A stretch of DNA of 64,000 bases from Lysobacteraceae bacterium (lineage in GTDB: Bacteria; Pseudomonadota; Gammaproteobacteria; Xanthomonadales; Xanthomonadaceae). A program made the translations under genes and the position numbers. Position 1 is the first letter of the stretch; every line of letters starts with the position of its first letter. The stretch is from assembly GCA_026005075.1 (NCBI GenBank), contig BPKJ01000003.1:186001-250000 (forward strand), written 5' to 3'. The notes under the pieces were generated by a model that searched no databases, was not told the origin of the DNA, and saw nothing but the letters and a program-made list of their open reading frames with translations. This document shows positions 10,747 through 23,233 of the stretch, in pieces.

Positions 10747-13619
10747 ACCACGACTACAAGTCCACCATCCATCTGCCGGCCACCGAGTTCCCGATGCGCG
10801 GCGACCTGCCGCGTCGCGAGCCGGCCATCCTCGAGCGCTGGCAGCGTGAGCGCCTCTACCAGCGGGTGATGGAGCACACCCGGGGCCGACCGCGTTACGT
10901 GCTGCACGACGGTCCGCCCTACGCCAATGGGGTCATCCACCTCGGGCATGCCGTCAACAAGATCCTCAAGGACGTGGCCGTGAAGTCGCGTCTGCTTTCC
11001 GGCTACCACGCCCCCTTCGTGCCCGGCTGGGACTGCCATGGGCTGCCGATCGAACATGCGGTGGAGAAGAAGCATGGCAAGGCCGGCGCCACCCTGGATC
11101 CCGAAGCCTTCCGCGCCCGCTGCCGCGAGTACGCCGCCGAGCAGATCGCCCTGCAGAGCGCCGACTTCCAGCGTCTCGGCGTGCTCGGCGACTGGGAGAA
11201 CCCCTACCGGACGATGGATCCCCGCTTCGAGGCCGACATCGTCCGCGCGCTGGCGAAGATCTTCGCCCGTGGCCATGTGACCCGCGGCTTCAAGCCGGTG
11301 CACTGGTGCTTCGACTGCGGTTCGGCACTGGCCGAGGCGGAGATCGAGTACGCCGACCGCACCTCGCCGCAGGTGGACGTGGCCTACCTGGCCCTCGATC
11401 CCGGTGCCATGGCGGCAAGGTTCGGGGTCGAGGCGGAGCCCGGCCTGCGCGTCGCCGTGCCGATCTGGACGACCACGCCTTGGACCCTCCCCGCCAGCCT
11501 GGCCATCAGTCTGGGACCGGATCTCGACTACGTCCTCGTCGAGGGGCCTGCCCATGCGGACGGGCGCCTGCTGCTGGTGCTGGCCGAGGCGCTGGCAACG
11601 CGCGCGCTGGCGCGCTACGGCGTGGACGAGGTCCGGGTGCTGGGGCGCGCCCGGGGGCGCGAGCTCGAACACCTGACCACCGCCCACCCGTTCTATCCGC
11701 GGCAGATCCCGCTGATCCTCGGCGAGCACGTGTCGGCCGAGGAGGGAACCGGCGCGGTCCATACCGCGCCCGGACACGGGCAGGAGGACTTCGTCGCGGC
11801 CCGTGGCTACGGTCTCCTTGACCGCTACACGGCGGCCGAGATGAACCCGGTGGGGGGCGATGGCGTGTACCTGCCCGGCACACCGCTGGTCGAGGGGCAG
11901 CACATCTGGAAGGCCAACGACTTCATCATCGACCTGCTCGCACGGCGTGGCGTCCTGCTCGCGAGCGGCACGCTCGAGCACAGCTATCCGCACTGCTGGC
12001 GGCACAAGACCCCGGTTGCGTTCCGCGCCACCCCGCAGTGGTTCATCTCGATGGACCAGGCCGGGCTGCGCGAGCAGGCGCTCGAGGCCATCGCCAGGAT
12101 CGGGCGCGAGGGCGGCTGGTTCCCGGCCTGGGGCGAGGCGCGTATCCGCGCCATGATCGAGGGTCGGCCCGACTGGTGCATCTCGCGCCAGCGGACCTGG
12201 GGCGTGCCGATCGCGCTGTTCGTGCACCGCACCCGTGGCGAGCCGCACCCGCGCTCGGTCGAGCTGATGGAGCAGGTCGCGCAGCGGATCGAGCAGGCCG
12301 GCGTGGATGCGTGGTACCGCCTCGATCCTGCCGAGCTGCTCGGCGAGGAGGCCGCAGAGTACGAGAAGGTGACCGACATTCTCGATGTCTGGTTCGACTC
12401 CGGCGTCACCCACGAGGCGGTGCTCGCCGCGCGCGGTCTCGGCAAGCCGGCCGATCTTTACCTCGAAGGCTCGGACCAGCATCGTGGCTGGTTCCAGAGC
12501 TCGCTGCTCACCGCGGTCGCGATGGACGGCGAAGCACCCTACCGGCAGGTGCTCACCCACGGTTTCACCGTGGACGAGAAGGGGCGGAAGATGTCCAAGT
12601 CGCTGGGCAACGTGGTCGCCCCGCAGGAGGTCATCAAGACGCTCGGTGCCGACATCCTGAGGCTGTGGATCGCCTCGACCGACTACTGCTACGAAATGTC
12701 GCTGTCGCAGGAGATCCTCAAGCGTAGCGCCGATCTGTACCGGCGCCTGCGCAACACCTGCCGCTTCCTGCTCGGCAACCTGCACGGCTTCGAGCCGCGC
12801 AGGCACGCGGTGCACCCGAGCGACATGGTCTTCCTCGACCGCTGGGCGCTCGCGCGTGCGCATGCGCTGCAGCAGGAGATCATCGCCTGCTACGAGCGCT
12901 ATGACTTCGCCGGCGTGGTGCAACGGCTCGGCAACTACTGCAGTGTAGAGCTCGGCTCCCTCTACCTCGACGTCACCAAGGACCGGCTCTACACCATGCC
13001 GGAGAACCTGCGCGGCAGGCGTTCGGCGCAGACCGCGATGTTCCACATCCTGAACGCCCTGGTCCGCTGGATCACGCCGATCCTCAGCTTCACCGCGGAC
13101 GAGGCATGGGCTTACATCCCGGGCGAGCGCGAGGAGAACGTCCTGTTCACGACCTGGTATGAGCGGCTTGCGCCGCTACCCGAGGATGCGCCGCTGGACG
13201 ATGCCGCGATGAACCAGCTGCTGGCGCTGCGTGATGCGGCGACCCGCGCCATGGAGCCGCTGCGTGCCAGCGGCGCGCTGGGCGCCTCGCTGGAGGCCGA
13301 GGTGGACCTGTATGTCGAGGACAGGCTGCGTGTCCGGCTTGCCCCGATGGCCGAGGAGCTGCGCTTCCTGTTCCTGGTCTCGGAGCTGCGCCTGCAGCCC
13401 CTGGATGCGCGCCCCGAGGGCGCGGTCCGGGCCGAGGGTGTGCAAGGCTTCGTCAGCGTGGCGGTGACCCGGGCGCCGAAGTGCGTGCGCTGCTGGCACC
13501 ATCGCGCCGACGTCGGCAGCCATCGCGATGCGCAGGACCCGCAGCGGGACCACCCCGAGCTGTGCGGCCGCTGCTACGACAACGTGGTCGGATGCGGCGA
13601 GGTGCGCAGGTGGTTCTGA
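10743..13619 (+). CDS. ileS: Isoleucyl-tRNA synthetase
   Basis: [23 protein letters not shown] (HIGH) and KMSKSLGN motifs; C-terminal CxxC zinc motifs; GTG start overlapping the ribF stop. Confidence 0.98.
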   Translation: MNHDYKSTIHLPATEFPMRGDLPRREPAILERWQRERLYQRVMEHTRGRPRYVLHDGPPYANGVIHLGHAVNKILKDVAVKSRLLSGYHAPFVPGWDCHGLPIEHAVEKKHGKAGATLDPEAFRARCREYAAEQIALQSADFQRLGVLGDWENPYRTMDPRFEADIVRALAKIFARGHVTRGFKPVHWCFDCGSALAEAEIEYADRTSPQVDVAYLALDPGAMAARFGVEAEPGLRVAVPIWTTTPWTLPASLAISLGPDLDYVLVEGPAHADGRLLLVLAEALATRALARYGVDEVRVLGRARGRELEHLTTAHPFYPRQIPLILGEHVSAEEGTGAVHTAPGHGQEDFVAARGYGLLDRYTAAEMNPVGGDGVYLPGTPLVEGQHIWKANDFIIDLLARRGVLLASGTLEHSYPHCWRHKTPVAFRATPQWFISMDQAGLREQALEAIARIGREGGWFPAWGEARIRAMIEGRPDWCISRQRTWGVPIALFVHRTRGEPHPRSVELMEQVAQRIEQAGVDAWYRLDPAELLGEEAAEYEKVTDILDVWFDSGVTHEAVLAARGLGKPADLYLEGSDQHRGWFQSSLLTAVAMDGEAPYRQVLTHGFTVDEKGRKMSKSLGNVVAPQEVIKTLGADILRLWIASTDYCYEMSLSQEILKRSADLYRRLRNTCRFLLGNLHGFEPRRHAVHPSDMVFLDRWALARAHALQQEIIACYERYDFAGVVQRLGNYCSVELGSLYLDVTKDRLYTMPENLRGRRSAQTAMFHILNALVRWITPILSFTADEAWAYIPGEREENVLFTTWYERLAPLPEDAPLDDAAMNQLLALRDAATRAMEPLRASGALGASLEAEVDLYVEDRLRVRLAPMAEELRFLFLVSELRLQPLDARPEGAVRAEGVQGFVSVAVTRAPKCVRCWHHRADVGSHRDAQDPQRDHPELCGRCYDNVVGCGEVRRWF

Positions 13620-13662
13620 GCGGCGGTCCGTCGCGGGGAGCGCGGGAGCGGAGGGTGCCGGC

Positions 13663-14154
13663 ATGAGGCGGCCTGCCCAGCGGGCCGTGGTCTGGCTGCC
13701 GGTCTCGGCCGGCGTGCTGGTGCTCGACCTCGTCTCCAAGCAGCTTGCCCTCGAGCACCTGGTCCTGGGCGTGCCGGTGCCCGTCATCGAGGGATTCTGG
13801 AACTGGACGCTCGCCTACAACACCGGCGCCGCGTTCAGTTTCCTTGCCGAGGCCTCCGGCTGGCAGCGGTGGCTGTTCGCAGGCTTCGCGCTGGGCATCA
13901 GCGCGCTGCTCACGCACTGGCTCTGGCGTCTGCCTCGGGAGGATTGGCGGCAGGCGCTGCCGTTCTCGCTGATCATCGGCGGTGCGCTGGGGAACCTGGT
14001 CGACCGGATCCGCCACGGCCACGTGGTCGACTTCATCGACTGGCACTGGCGCGGCTACCACTGGCCGGCGTTCAATGTCGCCGATGCGGCGATCGTGACC
14101 GGGGCCGTCGCGCTGATCGTGTTCAGTTTCGTGCGGTCCGGCAAGGGAGCGTGA
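13663..14154 (+). CDS. lspA: Signal peptidase II
   Basis: [49 protein letters not shown]. Confidence 0.97.
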   Translation: MRRPAQRAVVWLPVSAGVLVLDLVSKQLALEHLVLGVPVPVIEGFWNWTLAYNTGAAFSFLAEASGWQRWLFAGFALGISALLTHWLWRLPREDWRQALPFSLIIGGALGNLVDRIRHGHVVDFIDWHWRGYHWPAFNVADAAIVTGAVALIVFSFVRSGKGA

Positions 14155-14156
14155 AG

Positions 14157-15125
14157 ATGGAAGTGATCCTCGCCAATCCGCGTGGCTTCTGCGCCGGCGT
14201 CGACCGTGCGATCGAGATCGTCAACCGCGCGCTGGAGATCTTCGGCGCCCCCATCCACGTTCGCCACGAGGTGGTGCACAACCGCTTCGTGGTCGAGGAC
14301 CTCAGGGCCCGGGGAGCGGTGTTCGTCGAGGAGCTTCACGAGGTTCCGGACGGTGCCACGGTGATCTTCTCCGCGCATGGCGTCTCGCGTGCCGTGCGCG
14401 AGGAGGCGGCCCGGCGCGGCCTGCGCGTGTTCGACGCCACCTGTCCGCTGGTGACCAAGGTGCACATGGAGGTGATCCGCCATTGCAAGGCCGGGCGGGA
14501 CGTCGTCCTGATCGGTCATGCCGGGCACCCCGAGGTCGAGGGCACCATGGGCCAGTGGCTGGCCGAGGGCGGGCGCGGCGCCATCCATCTCGTGGAGAGC
14601 GTCGAGGACGTGGCGGAACTGCAGGTCGGTCAGCCCGATCACCTCGCCTTCACCACCCAGACCACGCTGTCGGTGGACGATACCCGGGCCATCATCGATG
14701 CCCTGCGCGCCCGCTTCCCGGCCATCGAGGGCCCGCGCAAGGACGACATCTGCTACGCTACCCAGAACCGGCAGGATGCCGTGCGCAGGCTCGCGGGAAG
14801 GTGCGAGGTCGTGCTGGTGGTCGGTTCGGTGAACAGCTCGAACTCCAACCGCCTGCGCGAGCTGGCGGAAAAGCAGGGCGCCCGCGCCTTCCTGATCGAC
14901 CGCGCCGGCGACATCGACCCCGGCTGGCTCGAGGGCTGCGGGGCGGTGGGCCTCACCGCCGGCGCCTCGGCCCCGGAAGTGCTGGTGCGCGAGGTGATCG
15001 CAAGGCTGCGTGAACTCGGAGCCAGCCGGGTGGTGGAGATGGACGGCGAGGCCGAGACCATGACCTTCGCGCTGCCGCGCGAGCTGCGCGTCCCGGTGGT
15101 GGTGCAGGACGGGATGCCGCGCTGA
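14157..15125 (+). CDS. ispH: 4-hydroxy-3-methylbut-2-enyl diphosphate reductase
   Basis: [22 protein letters not shown]...[10 protein letters not shown]...TCPLVTKVH. Confidence 0.98.
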   Translation: MEVILANPRGFCAGVDRAIEIVNRALEIFGAPIHVRHEVVHNRFVVEDLRARGAVFVEELHEVPDGATVIFSAHGVSRAVREEAARRGLRVFDATCPLVTKVHMEVIRHCKAGRDVVLIGHAGHPEVEGTMGQWLAEGGRGAIHLVESVEDVAELQVGQPDHLAFTTQTTLSVDDTRAIIDALRARFPAIEGPRKDDICYATQNRQDAVRRLAGRCEVVLVVGSVNSSNSNRLRELAEKQGARAFLIDRAGDIDPGWLEGCGAVGLTAGASAPEVLVREVIARLRELGASRVVEMDGEAETMTFALPRELRVPVVVQDGMPR

Positions 15126-15395
15126 TCAGGCCTCCGGGACGTAGCCCGGAGGTTTCTCGGCACCACCGCCGAACAGGAACTTCTCCATCTCGGCGGCGAG
15201 GAAGGCGCGCGCCGCCGGGTCACGGGGCGAGAGCCGGTGCTCGTTGATCAGCATCGTCTGATGGGCCAGCCAGCGCTGCCATGCCGGCTTGCCGACCTCG
15301 TTGAAGATGCGCTGGCCGAGCTCGCCCGGCCAGGGGGCGAAGTCGAGTCCCTCGACGTCCTTGCCGTCGACGCGGCAGTGCACGATGCGTGGCAT
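15126..15395 (-). CDS. yggX: Oxidative damage protection protein / Fe(2+) trafficking protein
   Basis: [39 protein letters not shown]. Confidence 0.96.
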   Translation of the reverse strand: MPRIVHCRVDGKDVEGLDFAPWPGELGQRIFNEVGKPAWQRWLAHQTMLINEHRLSPRDPAARAFLAAEMEKFLFGGGAEKPPGYVPEA

Positions 15396-16453
15396 CAGGA
15401 GGCTTCCTCCAGTTGATCGAGCAGGCGCCGGACCGGGGCCGGCAGGCCGGTGTCGGGCAACTCGGCAGGCGCCGTCCAGCGCAGCGCAGGATTATCGCCG
15501 ATGCGCGCAGGCGCTGCCGGCACCGCCTGCAGGTAGGGCTGGATCCGCAGGCGGTAGTGGCTGAAGGCGTGTTGCAAGGGCGCCAGCCGGCGGGCTTTCG
15601 AAGCCGCGCCCAGTGCCTGGGCGAAGCGCTCCATCGCCGCCTTGCTGGCGAACTCGGGCAACGACCACAGGCCCTGCCAGACCCCCGGTCGGTCCCGGCG
15701 CTGGAGCAGGATCTTCCCCGAGGCGTCGCGCAGGACCAGCATCAGGCACCGACGCTGCGGGAGCGGTCGCGCCGGCCTCGGCGTGGGCAGGGTCTCGACC
15801 CGGCCGGTCGTCCACGCCACGCAGTCGGAGGCGAACGGACAAGCCTTGCACCGCGGCATCGCCCGGCTGCACCAGGTGGCGCCGAAATCCATCAGGGCCT
15901 GGGTGTAGTCGGCGCAGCGCTGCGCGGGCATCAGGCGCGCGGCGAGTTCCCACAGGCGGTTCTCCACCTCGCGCCGACCGGGCCATCCCTCGATGCCGTG
16001 CAGGCGGCACAGCACCCTGCGCACGTTGCCATCGAGGATCGGGTCGGGCTGCCCGAAGGCCTGCGCGCGGATGGCGGCGGCGGTGCTGCGGCCGATGCCG
16101 GGCAGGGCGGCCAGGGCCTCGTGCTGCTCCGGAAGCCGGCCATGGTGGCGCTCCATGCACAGCCGGGCGGCGGCATGCAGCTGGCGGGCGCGCCGGTAGT
16201 AGCCCAGACCCGACCACAGCGCGAGCACCCTCTCCTCGCTGGCGGCGGCGAGGTCGGGCAGTTCCGGAAGCGCCTGCACGAAGCGCTGGAAGTAGGGGAT
16301 CACCGTCTCCACCCGGGTCTGCTGCAGCATGACCTCGGCCAGCCAGGTCCGGTACGGGGTGCGCGGATGCTGCCAGGGCAGGTCGCGACGGCCGTGGTCC
16401 TCGAACCAGGCCAGCAAGCGTGGGGCGAAATCAGTCGGCGGCATCGGGGTCAT
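15395..16453 (-). CDS. mutY: A/G-specific adenine glycosylase
   Basis: [39 protein letters not shown]; Fe-S cysteines C-x6-C-x2-C-x5-C; C-terminal NUDIX-like domain. Start could also be 16444. Confidence 0.96.
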   Translation of the reverse strand: MTPMPPTDFAPRLLAWFEDHGRRDLPWQHPRTPYRTWLAEVMLQQTRVETVIPYFQRFVQALPELPDLAAASEERVLALWSGLGYYRRARQLHAAARLCMERHHGRLPEQHEALAALPGIGRSTAAAIRAQAFGQPDPILDGNVRRVLCRLHGIEGWPGRREVENRLWELAARLMPAQRCADYTQALMDFGATWCSRAMPRCKACPFASDCVAWTTGRVETLPTPRPARPLPQRRCLMLVLRDASGKILLQRRDRPGVWQGLWSLPEFASKAAMERFAQALGAASKARRLAPLQHAFSHYRLRIQPYLQAVPAAPARIGDNPALRWTAPAELPDTGLPAPVRRLLDQLEEAS

Positions 16454-17492
16454 GCTCGATACGCAGGCCCTCGATCTCGATGCCCTCGCGCTGCAGACGG
16501 TCGATCCGCCCCTCGACCTGGGCCGGGAGCGGCGCAAGCCACTCGCCCTGGCGGACCCAGTCGGCCAGGCGGAGGGGATCGGTGGCGATCCGCAGGCGAC
16601 GGTCCGGGGCGCGAAGCTCCAGAGCGAGGACGGCGTGGGGATCGGCGGGATCGAAGGAAACGGACAGCGCGCCGCCTTCGAGCAGGCTCGCAAGATCAGG
16701 AGGAAGCGGCGGCCACCGCCCCGGCCAGGAGGAGAGGCGTGCCGCAAGAGCGAGCCTGGGCCGGCTCCAGTCGGGAATCTCGAGACGGCCTTCGGCGGCG
16801 CGCAGCAGGACCGATTCGCCATCGCCCAGCTCGAGCGTGTCGAGTGCCCAGCCAAGCCTGCCCGGATCTGCGGGGTTGCGCGCCGCAAGGCGCAGGTGCA
16901 CGGGAATCTCCGCGGTCGAGGCCGCGCTCCACACGGCCAGGGCCTCGAGCCGCAACGGCGCGTCCGGGTCGAGAAGCTGCTCGAGGCGAAGATCGATCCC
17001 GTGCAGGCTTTTCCCCTCGCCGAGGATCAGCGCGCCGTCACGCATCTCCAGCCTGGCGATCGCGGGCAGCCACGGCGGTGCAGGCGGGCCGGTCTGGTCC
17101 TGCGCGACGGCGTACTCGACGAGGGTATCGAGGTAAACCCGCGGCCCGTCGAGCGCGATGGACCGCACCTGCCAGGGGCCGTGGAGGACCGACAGCGGAA
17201 GGTACAGCGCGACCGCGTCGGCACGGGCGATCACGCGGCCGCCGTGGGCGGGATCGGTGATCTCGAGCCCCTCGAGCTGCAGGTGCAGCGCCGGCAGGAC
17301 ACCGAGGCGGGCCGGTTCGGCGACCGCGAACCGAAGTCCGGTCAGGGCCTCGGCCCTGGCCAGGATCAGTGCGCCCAGGCGCTCCGGCTGCACCAGCCAG
17401 CGCAGCGCCAGCAGCACCAGGACGAGGCCCGCGGCAAGCGCCAGCAGCCACCGCCATCCTCGCCCAGGGCGAGCCAATCGCCGGCCGCTCAA
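16431..17492 (-). CDS. AsmA-family-like membrane-anchored protein
   Basis: N-terminal TM then VQPERLGALILARAEALTGLRFAVAEPARLGVLPALHLQLEGLEI; start overlaps the ftsY stop. Confidence 0.7.
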   Translation of the reverse strand: MSGRRLARPGRGWRWLLALAAGLVLVLLALRWLVQPERLGALILARAEALTGLRFAVAEPARLGVLPALHLQLEGLEITDPAHGGRVIARADAVALYLPLSVLHGPWQVRSIALDGPRVYLDTLVEYAVAQDQTGPPAPPWLPAIARLEMRDGALILGEGKSLHGIDLRLEQLLDPDAPLRLEALAVWSAASTAEIPVHLRLAARNPADPGRLGWALDTLELGDGESVLLRAAEGRLEIPDWSRPRLALAARLSSWPGRWPPLPPDLASLLEGGALSVSFDPADPHAVLALELRAPDRRLRIATDPLRLADWVRQGEWLAPLPAQVEGRIDRLQREGIEIEGLRIEHDPDAAD

Positions 17493-18508
17493 TGTCCGAG
17501 TGCAGGCGGCAGCAGGGCGTCGACGAAGGCATCCGGGTCGAACACCCTGAGGTCGTGGACCTTCTCGCCGAGGCCGACGTAGCGGATCGGCAGCCCGAAT
17601 TCGCGGGCGAGGGCGAAGACCACGCCGCCCTTGGCGGTACCGTCGAGCTTGGTCACCACGAGTCCGCTCACGTCCACCGCACGGCGGAACTGGCGAACCT
17701 GGTTGACCGCGTTCTGGCCGGTGGTGCCGTCGATGACCAGCAGCACCTCGTGCGGCGCCTCGGGATCGAGCTTGCGCATCACGCGCACGACCTTGGCCAG
17801 CTCGTCCATCAAGCCGCCCTGGGTGTGCAGGCGGCCTGCGGTGTCGGCGATGAGCACGTCGTGTTCACGCGCCCTGGCGGCTTGCAGGGCGGAGAAGATC
17901 ACCGACGCCGAATCCGCGCCCTGGCCCTGCGCCACGACCGGGACCTGGTTGCGCTCGCCCCATTGCTGGAGCTGCTCCACGGCGGCGGCGCGGAAGGTGT
18001 CGCCGGCGGCCAGCAGTACCTGCTTGCGTTCGTCGGCGAAGCGGCGCGCCAGCTTGCCGATGGTGGTGGTCTTGCCGACCCCGTTGACGCCGACCGCGAG
18101 GATCACGAACGGGCGAGGCCCGGCGTCGACATTGAGGGGCACCGCGACCGGCCGCAGCATGCCGACCAGCAGCCCGCGCAAACGCTCGAGCAGGCCCTGG
18201 GTGTCGGTGACCGCACGGCGGTCGATCGCCATGCGCAGGTCCTCGATCACGAGCTCGGTGGCGGCCACACCCATGTCGGCGGTCAGCAGGGTGGTCTCGA
18301 TCTCGTCGAGCAGACCGGGGTCGATCGGGGCTGGACGCCGGAACAGACCGCCAAGGCCACGGGCCAGGGCGCTGCCGCCCAGCCGGTCGCGCCAGCTGGC
18401 GGGGCGATCGGCCAATGCCGGCTCCTGCGCGGCCGGCGGGGACTCGGGCTGGCGCTGCGCCGCTGAGGGCTCGTCCTTGGGGGGGGATTTCCTGAAAATG
18501 CGCAACAT
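17489..18508 (-). CDS. ftsY: Signal recognition particle receptor FtsY
   Basis: GVNGVGKTTTIGKLARRF, DTFRAAAVEQLQ, DTAGRLHTQ, TKLDGTAKGGV. Confidence 0.97.
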   Translation of the reverse strand: MLRIFRKSPPKDEPSAAQRQPESPPAAQEPALADRPASWRDRLGGSALARGLGGLFRRPAPIDPGLLDEIETTLLTADMGVAATELVIEDLRMAIDRRAVTDTQGLLERLRGLLVGMLRPVAVPLNVDAGPRPFVILAVGVNGVGKTTTIGKLARRFADERKQVLLAAGDTFRAAAVEQLQQWGERNQVPVVAQGQGADSASVIFSALQAARAREHDVLIADTAGRLHTQGGLMDELAKVVRVMRKLDPEAPHEVLLVIDGTTGQNAVNQVRQFRRAVDVSGLVVTKLDGTAKGGVVFALAREFGLPIRYVGLGEKVHDLRVFDPDAFVDALLPPALGH

Positions 18509-18536
18509 CGGCAAGGACCGCATCGGCGGGGACGAA

Positions 18537-19127
18537 ATGGTAGCACCGGGACGGCCTCCCCAAGGCAGGGCGCGCAAGGCGCCCGGCAGCGTGCGCATCA
18601 TCGCCGGGCGATTCCGCGGCTCGCGACTCCCGGTGCCCGACCTGCCCGGATTGCGGCCGACCTCCGACCGGGTGCGGGAGACGCTGTTCAACTGGCTGCA
18701 GCACGACCTGCCGGAAGCCCGCGTGCTGGACCTGTTCGCCGGCAGCGGCGCGCTGGGCTTCGAGGCCGCCTCGCGCGGAGCCTCCCGTGTGCTGATGGTC
18801 GAGCGGGCCCCGGAGCTCGCGGCCGCGCTGCGCGCCAGTGCCGAGCGTCTGCAGGCGCGCAGCGTCGAGGTGCGTTGCGCGGACGCGCTGGATCCGGCGA
18901 CCCTGGGCGCCGGGGAATGCTTCGACGGCGCCTTCATCGACCCCCCGTTCGCCGCGGGCCTGTGGCAGCCGGCGATCGCGAGAATCCTGCCGCACCTTGC
19001 CCCTCGCGCCTGGCTGTACCTCGAATCGGCGCGTGGGGTCGAGCCGGTCCTGCCCGCGGAATGGAGCCTGCATCGCGAGGGGCGCACCCGCGAGGTCCGT
19101 CACGCGCTGTACCGGCGCGGTGCCTGA
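18537..19127 (+). CDS. rsmD: 16S rRNA (guanine966-N2)-methyltransferase
   Basis: RIIAGRFRGSRLPVPD...RPTSDRVRETLFNWL...DLFAGSGALGFEAASRGA...FIDPPF. Confidence 0.95.
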   Translation: MVAPGRPPQGRARKAPGSVRIIAGRFRGSRLPVPDLPGLRPTSDRVRETLFNWLQHDLPEARVLDLFAGSGALGFEAASRGASRVLMVERAPELAAALRASAERLQARSVEVRCADALDPATLGAGECFDGAFIDPPFAAGLWQPAIARILPHLAPRAWLYLESARGVEPVLPAEWSLHREGRTREVRHALYRRGA

Positions 19128-19192
19128 GCGCGGGCGTCGTACCCTCCAAGGCGGGCTTGCTACACTGTCGCGCCCGCCCCGCACGGCCGTAA

Positions 19193-20229
<1,037 letters not shown>

Positions 20230-20275
20230 GCACGGCCGGGGTTCGGGCAAGGCAGGGGCGGCACGGGATCCTGAC

Positions 20276-20530
20276 ATGGCGCTGCGCATCAGCGATCTGT
20301 GCATCAACTGCGACGTGTGCGCCCCGGCGTGCCCGAACACCGCCATCTACCAGGGCGAGACCATCTACGAGATCGACCCGGACCGCTGCACCGAGTGCGT
20401 CGGTCATTTCGAGGAGCCGCAATGCCAGCTCGTCTGTCCGGTCGAATGCATCGACCTCGACCCGCAGCATCCGGAAACCCGCGAGCAGCTGCTGGAGAAG
20501 GCGCGGCGGCTCGGCAGGGAGGCGGCATGA
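20276..20530 (+). CDS. YfhL-family 4Fe-4S dicluster ferredoxin
   Basis: CINCDVCAPACPNTAIYQGETIYEIDPDRCTECVGHFEEPQCQLVCPVECI. Confidence 0.95.
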   Translation: MALRISDLCINCDVCAPACPNTAIYQGETIYEIDPDRCTECVGHFEEPQCQLVCPVECIDLDPQHPETREQLLEKARRLGREAA

Positions 20531-22236
20531 AGGGTGCGGCGCTGGCGCGCTGGCTGTCCCTGCTGCTTCTCGTTCCGGTACTTGCCGCGGCGACGGTGTT
20601 GCCGCGGCAGCCGGCGATCGCCAGCGCCCATGCCAGCGCCACCGACGCCGGCCTCGAGATTCTCGCCGCGGGGGGCAATGCCTTCGATGCCGCGGTCGCG
20701 GTCAGCGCCACCCTCGGGCTGGTCGAGCCGGAGAGCTCGGGGCTGGGCGGCGGCGGCTTCTTCCTGCTCCATCTGGCGGACGGAGACCGTGACGTCTTCG
20801 TCGATGCCCGCGAGCGCGCGCCGCTGGCGGCGAGTCGTGACATGTACCTCGATGCGGACGGCAAGGCCGATCGCAGGCGGGCGGTCGACGGTGCGCTGGC
20901 GGCGGCGATCCCGGGCCTTCCCGCCGGGCTCGTGCACGTGGCCAGGCGCTACGGCCGCCTGCCCCTGGCGCGCTCGCTGGCGCCGGCCATCCGCCTGGCC
21001 CGCGAAGGCTGGGTGTTCGGGACCAAGAACGCGAGCATGATGGGCTGGCGCCGGGAGGCCCTGGCCCGCGATCCGGGGGCTTCGGCACTTCTGCTGGTGG
21101 AGGGCAGGATCCCCGCGGTCGGCACCCGCATGCGCAACCCCGACTATGCCGAGGTCCTGGAGCGCCTTGCACGCGAGGGGGCGGACGGCTTCTACCGGGG
21201 TGAACTGGCGCGGCGTCTGGTCGAGGGTGTGCGCGAGCGAGGCGGCATCTGGTCGCTCGAGGACCTTGCCAGCTACACCGTGGTCGAGCGCGAACCGCTC
21301 CGCATCCGCCATCGCGGCTTTCGTATCGTCACCGCGCCGCCGCCCTCGAGCGGCGGGGTGGCCCTGGCCGAGACGCTGCATATCCTGGAGGGGCTGCCGT
21401 ACGCGAGCGCCGACCGTGTCCAGCGTCTGCACTGGACCATCGAGGCGCTGCGGCGGGCCTATCGGGATCGCGCGGTCCACCTCGGTGACCCCGACTTCGT
21501 GCGCATCCCCATGGAGATGCTGCTCTCGCCGCACTACGCGGCGGGACTGAGGGCATCGATCCACCCCACCCGCGCCACGCCGAGCGCGATGCTGCCCGGC
21601 GTCGAGGCCGCCCCGGTCGGCCCGGACACCACGCATTTCTCGATCATCGACGGCGAGGGGAATCTCGCGGCGGTCACGCAGACCGTGAACCTTCCCTATG
21701 GCAATGCCGTGGTCATCCCCGGTACCGGCTTCCTGCTCAACAACGAGATGGACGATTTCTCGGTGCAGGCCGGGGTGCCCAATGCCTTCGGTCTGGTCGG
21801 GCAGGATGCCAACGCCATCGAGCCGGGCAAGCGCCCGCTGTCCTCGATGTCGCCGAGCTTCCTGTTCGGCGAGGATTTCGTCGCCGTGCTGGGCACCCCG
21901 GGCGGGAGCCGGATCATCACCATGGTGCTGCAGGGCCTGCTCGCGCTCATCGACGGCGCCTCGGCCCAGGAGGCGGTGTCCCGCCCGCGCATCCATCATC
22001 AGTACCTTCCGGACCTCGTCCTTTACGAGCCCGGTGCGCTGGACGCCGATACCGTCGCGGCGCTGGCCGCGCGTGGCTTCTCGCTGGAGGCGGCGAAGAG
22101 CCGCTGGGGCAACATGCAGATCGTGCGCTGGAACCTCGCCACCGGGGCGGTGGACGCGGGTTCGGATCCGCGCTGGGGCGAGGTCGGCAAGGCCGCGTCG
22201 GTGACGGTCGGGCAGGAATCGGCGATCTTCCGCTGA
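20527..22236 (+). CDS. ggt: Gamma-glutamyltransferase
   Basis: [47 protein letters not shown]; nucleophile Thr in [23 protein letters not shown]. Confidence 0.96.
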   Translation: MKGAALARWLSLLLLVPVLAAATVLPRQPAIASAHASATDAGLEILAAGGNAFDAAVAVSATLGLVEPESSGLGGGGFFLLHLADGDRDVFVDARERAPLAASRDMYLDADGKADRRRAVDGALAAAIPGLPAGLVHVARRYGRLPLARSLAPAIRLAREGWVFGTKNASMMGWRREALARDPGASALLLVEGRIPAVGTRMRNPDYAEVLERLAREGADGFYRGELARRLVEGVRERGGIWSLEDLASYTVVEREPLRIRHRGFRIVTAPPPSSGGVALAETLHILEGLPYASADRVQRLHWTIEALRRAYRDRAVHLGDPDFVRIPMEMLLSPHYAAGLRASIHPTRATPSAMLPGVEAAPVGPDTTHFSIIDGEGNLAAVTQTVNLPYGNAVVIPGTGFLLNNEMDDFSVQAGVPNAFGLVGQDANAIEPGKRPLSSMSPSFLFGEDFVAVLGTPGGSRIITMVLQGLLALIDGASAQEAVSRPRIHHQYLPDLVLYEPGALDADTVAALAARGFSLEAAKSRWGNMQIVRWNLATGAVDAGSDPRWGEVGKAASVTVGQESAIFR

Positions 22237-22273
22237 GCGCGGAGGCAGCTCGCAGCAGGGAAGGGGAAACGCG

Positions 22274-23170
22274 ATGAAGCTCTGGTCGATCCTCGGCAAC
22301 TCGCAACGGCTGGACGGCGGCGCAATGTTCGGCAACGTGCCGCGTGCACTATGGGAACGCTGGCTGCCTCCCGATGCGCAGCACCGGGTGCCGCTGGCCT
22401 GCCGTGCGCTGCTCGCCTCGCCGCTGAACGGGCGCACGGTGCTGTTCGAGACCGGCATCGGCGCGTTCTTCCCGCCGCGCCTGCGCGAGCGCTACGGCGT
22501 GGTCGAAGCCGAGCACGTGCTGCTGCGCCATCTCGCCGAGGCCGGCTTTCGCCACGAGGACATCGAGGTCGTGGTGCTCAGCCACCTGCATTTCGACCAT
22601 GCCGGGGGGCTGCTCGCGCCGTGGGAGGAGGGGGCGCCGGCACGCCTGCTCTTCCCGAATGCCCGCTTCCTGGTCAGCCGCAAGGCCTGGGAGCGCGCCC
22701 GCGCGCCGCATCCGCGCGACCGCGCGAGCTTCATCCCGGAACTGGTGCCGTTGCTCGAGGCGAGCGGCAGGCTGGAAATCGTGGACGGGCCGCACAGCCC
22801 GAGCCTTGGACAGGCGGTGCGCTTCCACTTCAGCGACGGCCACACGCCGGGGCTGATGCTGTCCGAGGTGGTCGGCCCCGGAGGGCATGGAGGGCTGGTG
22901 TTCTGCGCCGACCTGATTCCGGGGCGGCCCTGGGTCCACCTGCCGGTCACCATGGGCTACGACCGCTATCCGGAGTTGCTGATCGACGAGAAGCGCGCGC
23001 TGCTCGAGGACGCGCTGGCACGTGACGTGCGCCTGTTCTTCACCCACGATCCGGAGTGTGCCCTCGCGAGGTTGGTGCGCGGCGCGGACGGGCGTTTCGC
23101 TACCGAGCACGAGGTGGCTGCGCTCAAGGCGCGCTCCCTGTCTGCGCTGCACGAGGGGAGCGCTGCGTGA
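22274..23170 (+). CDS. MBL-fold metallohydrolase
   Basis: [14 protein letters not shown] (HxHxDH) plus downstream metal ligands. Confidence 0.9.
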   Translation: MKLWSILGNSQRLDGGAMFGNVPRALWERWLPPDAQHRVPLACRALLASPLNGRTVLFETGIGAFFPPRLRERYGVVEAEHVLLRHLAEAGFRHEDIEVVVLSHLHFDHAGGLLAPWEEGAPARLLFPNARFLVSRKAWERARAPHPRDRASFIPELVPLLEASGRLEIVDGPHSPSLGQAVRFHFSDGHTPGLMLSEVVGPGGHGGLVFCADLIPGRPWVHLPVTMGYDRYPELLIDEKRALLEDALARDVRLFFTHDPECALARLVRGADGRFATEHEVAALKARSLSALHEGSAA

Positions 23171-23233
23171 CACCGGAATCGTGACGGGATACGGTCGCTG
23201 ATCGCCAAGGATCGGCGCGCAGGGGAGACAGGC

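Noticed and set aside
10731-13046. 771-aa - strand ORF opposite ileS
   Set aside because: ileS is certain; antisense frame has no support.
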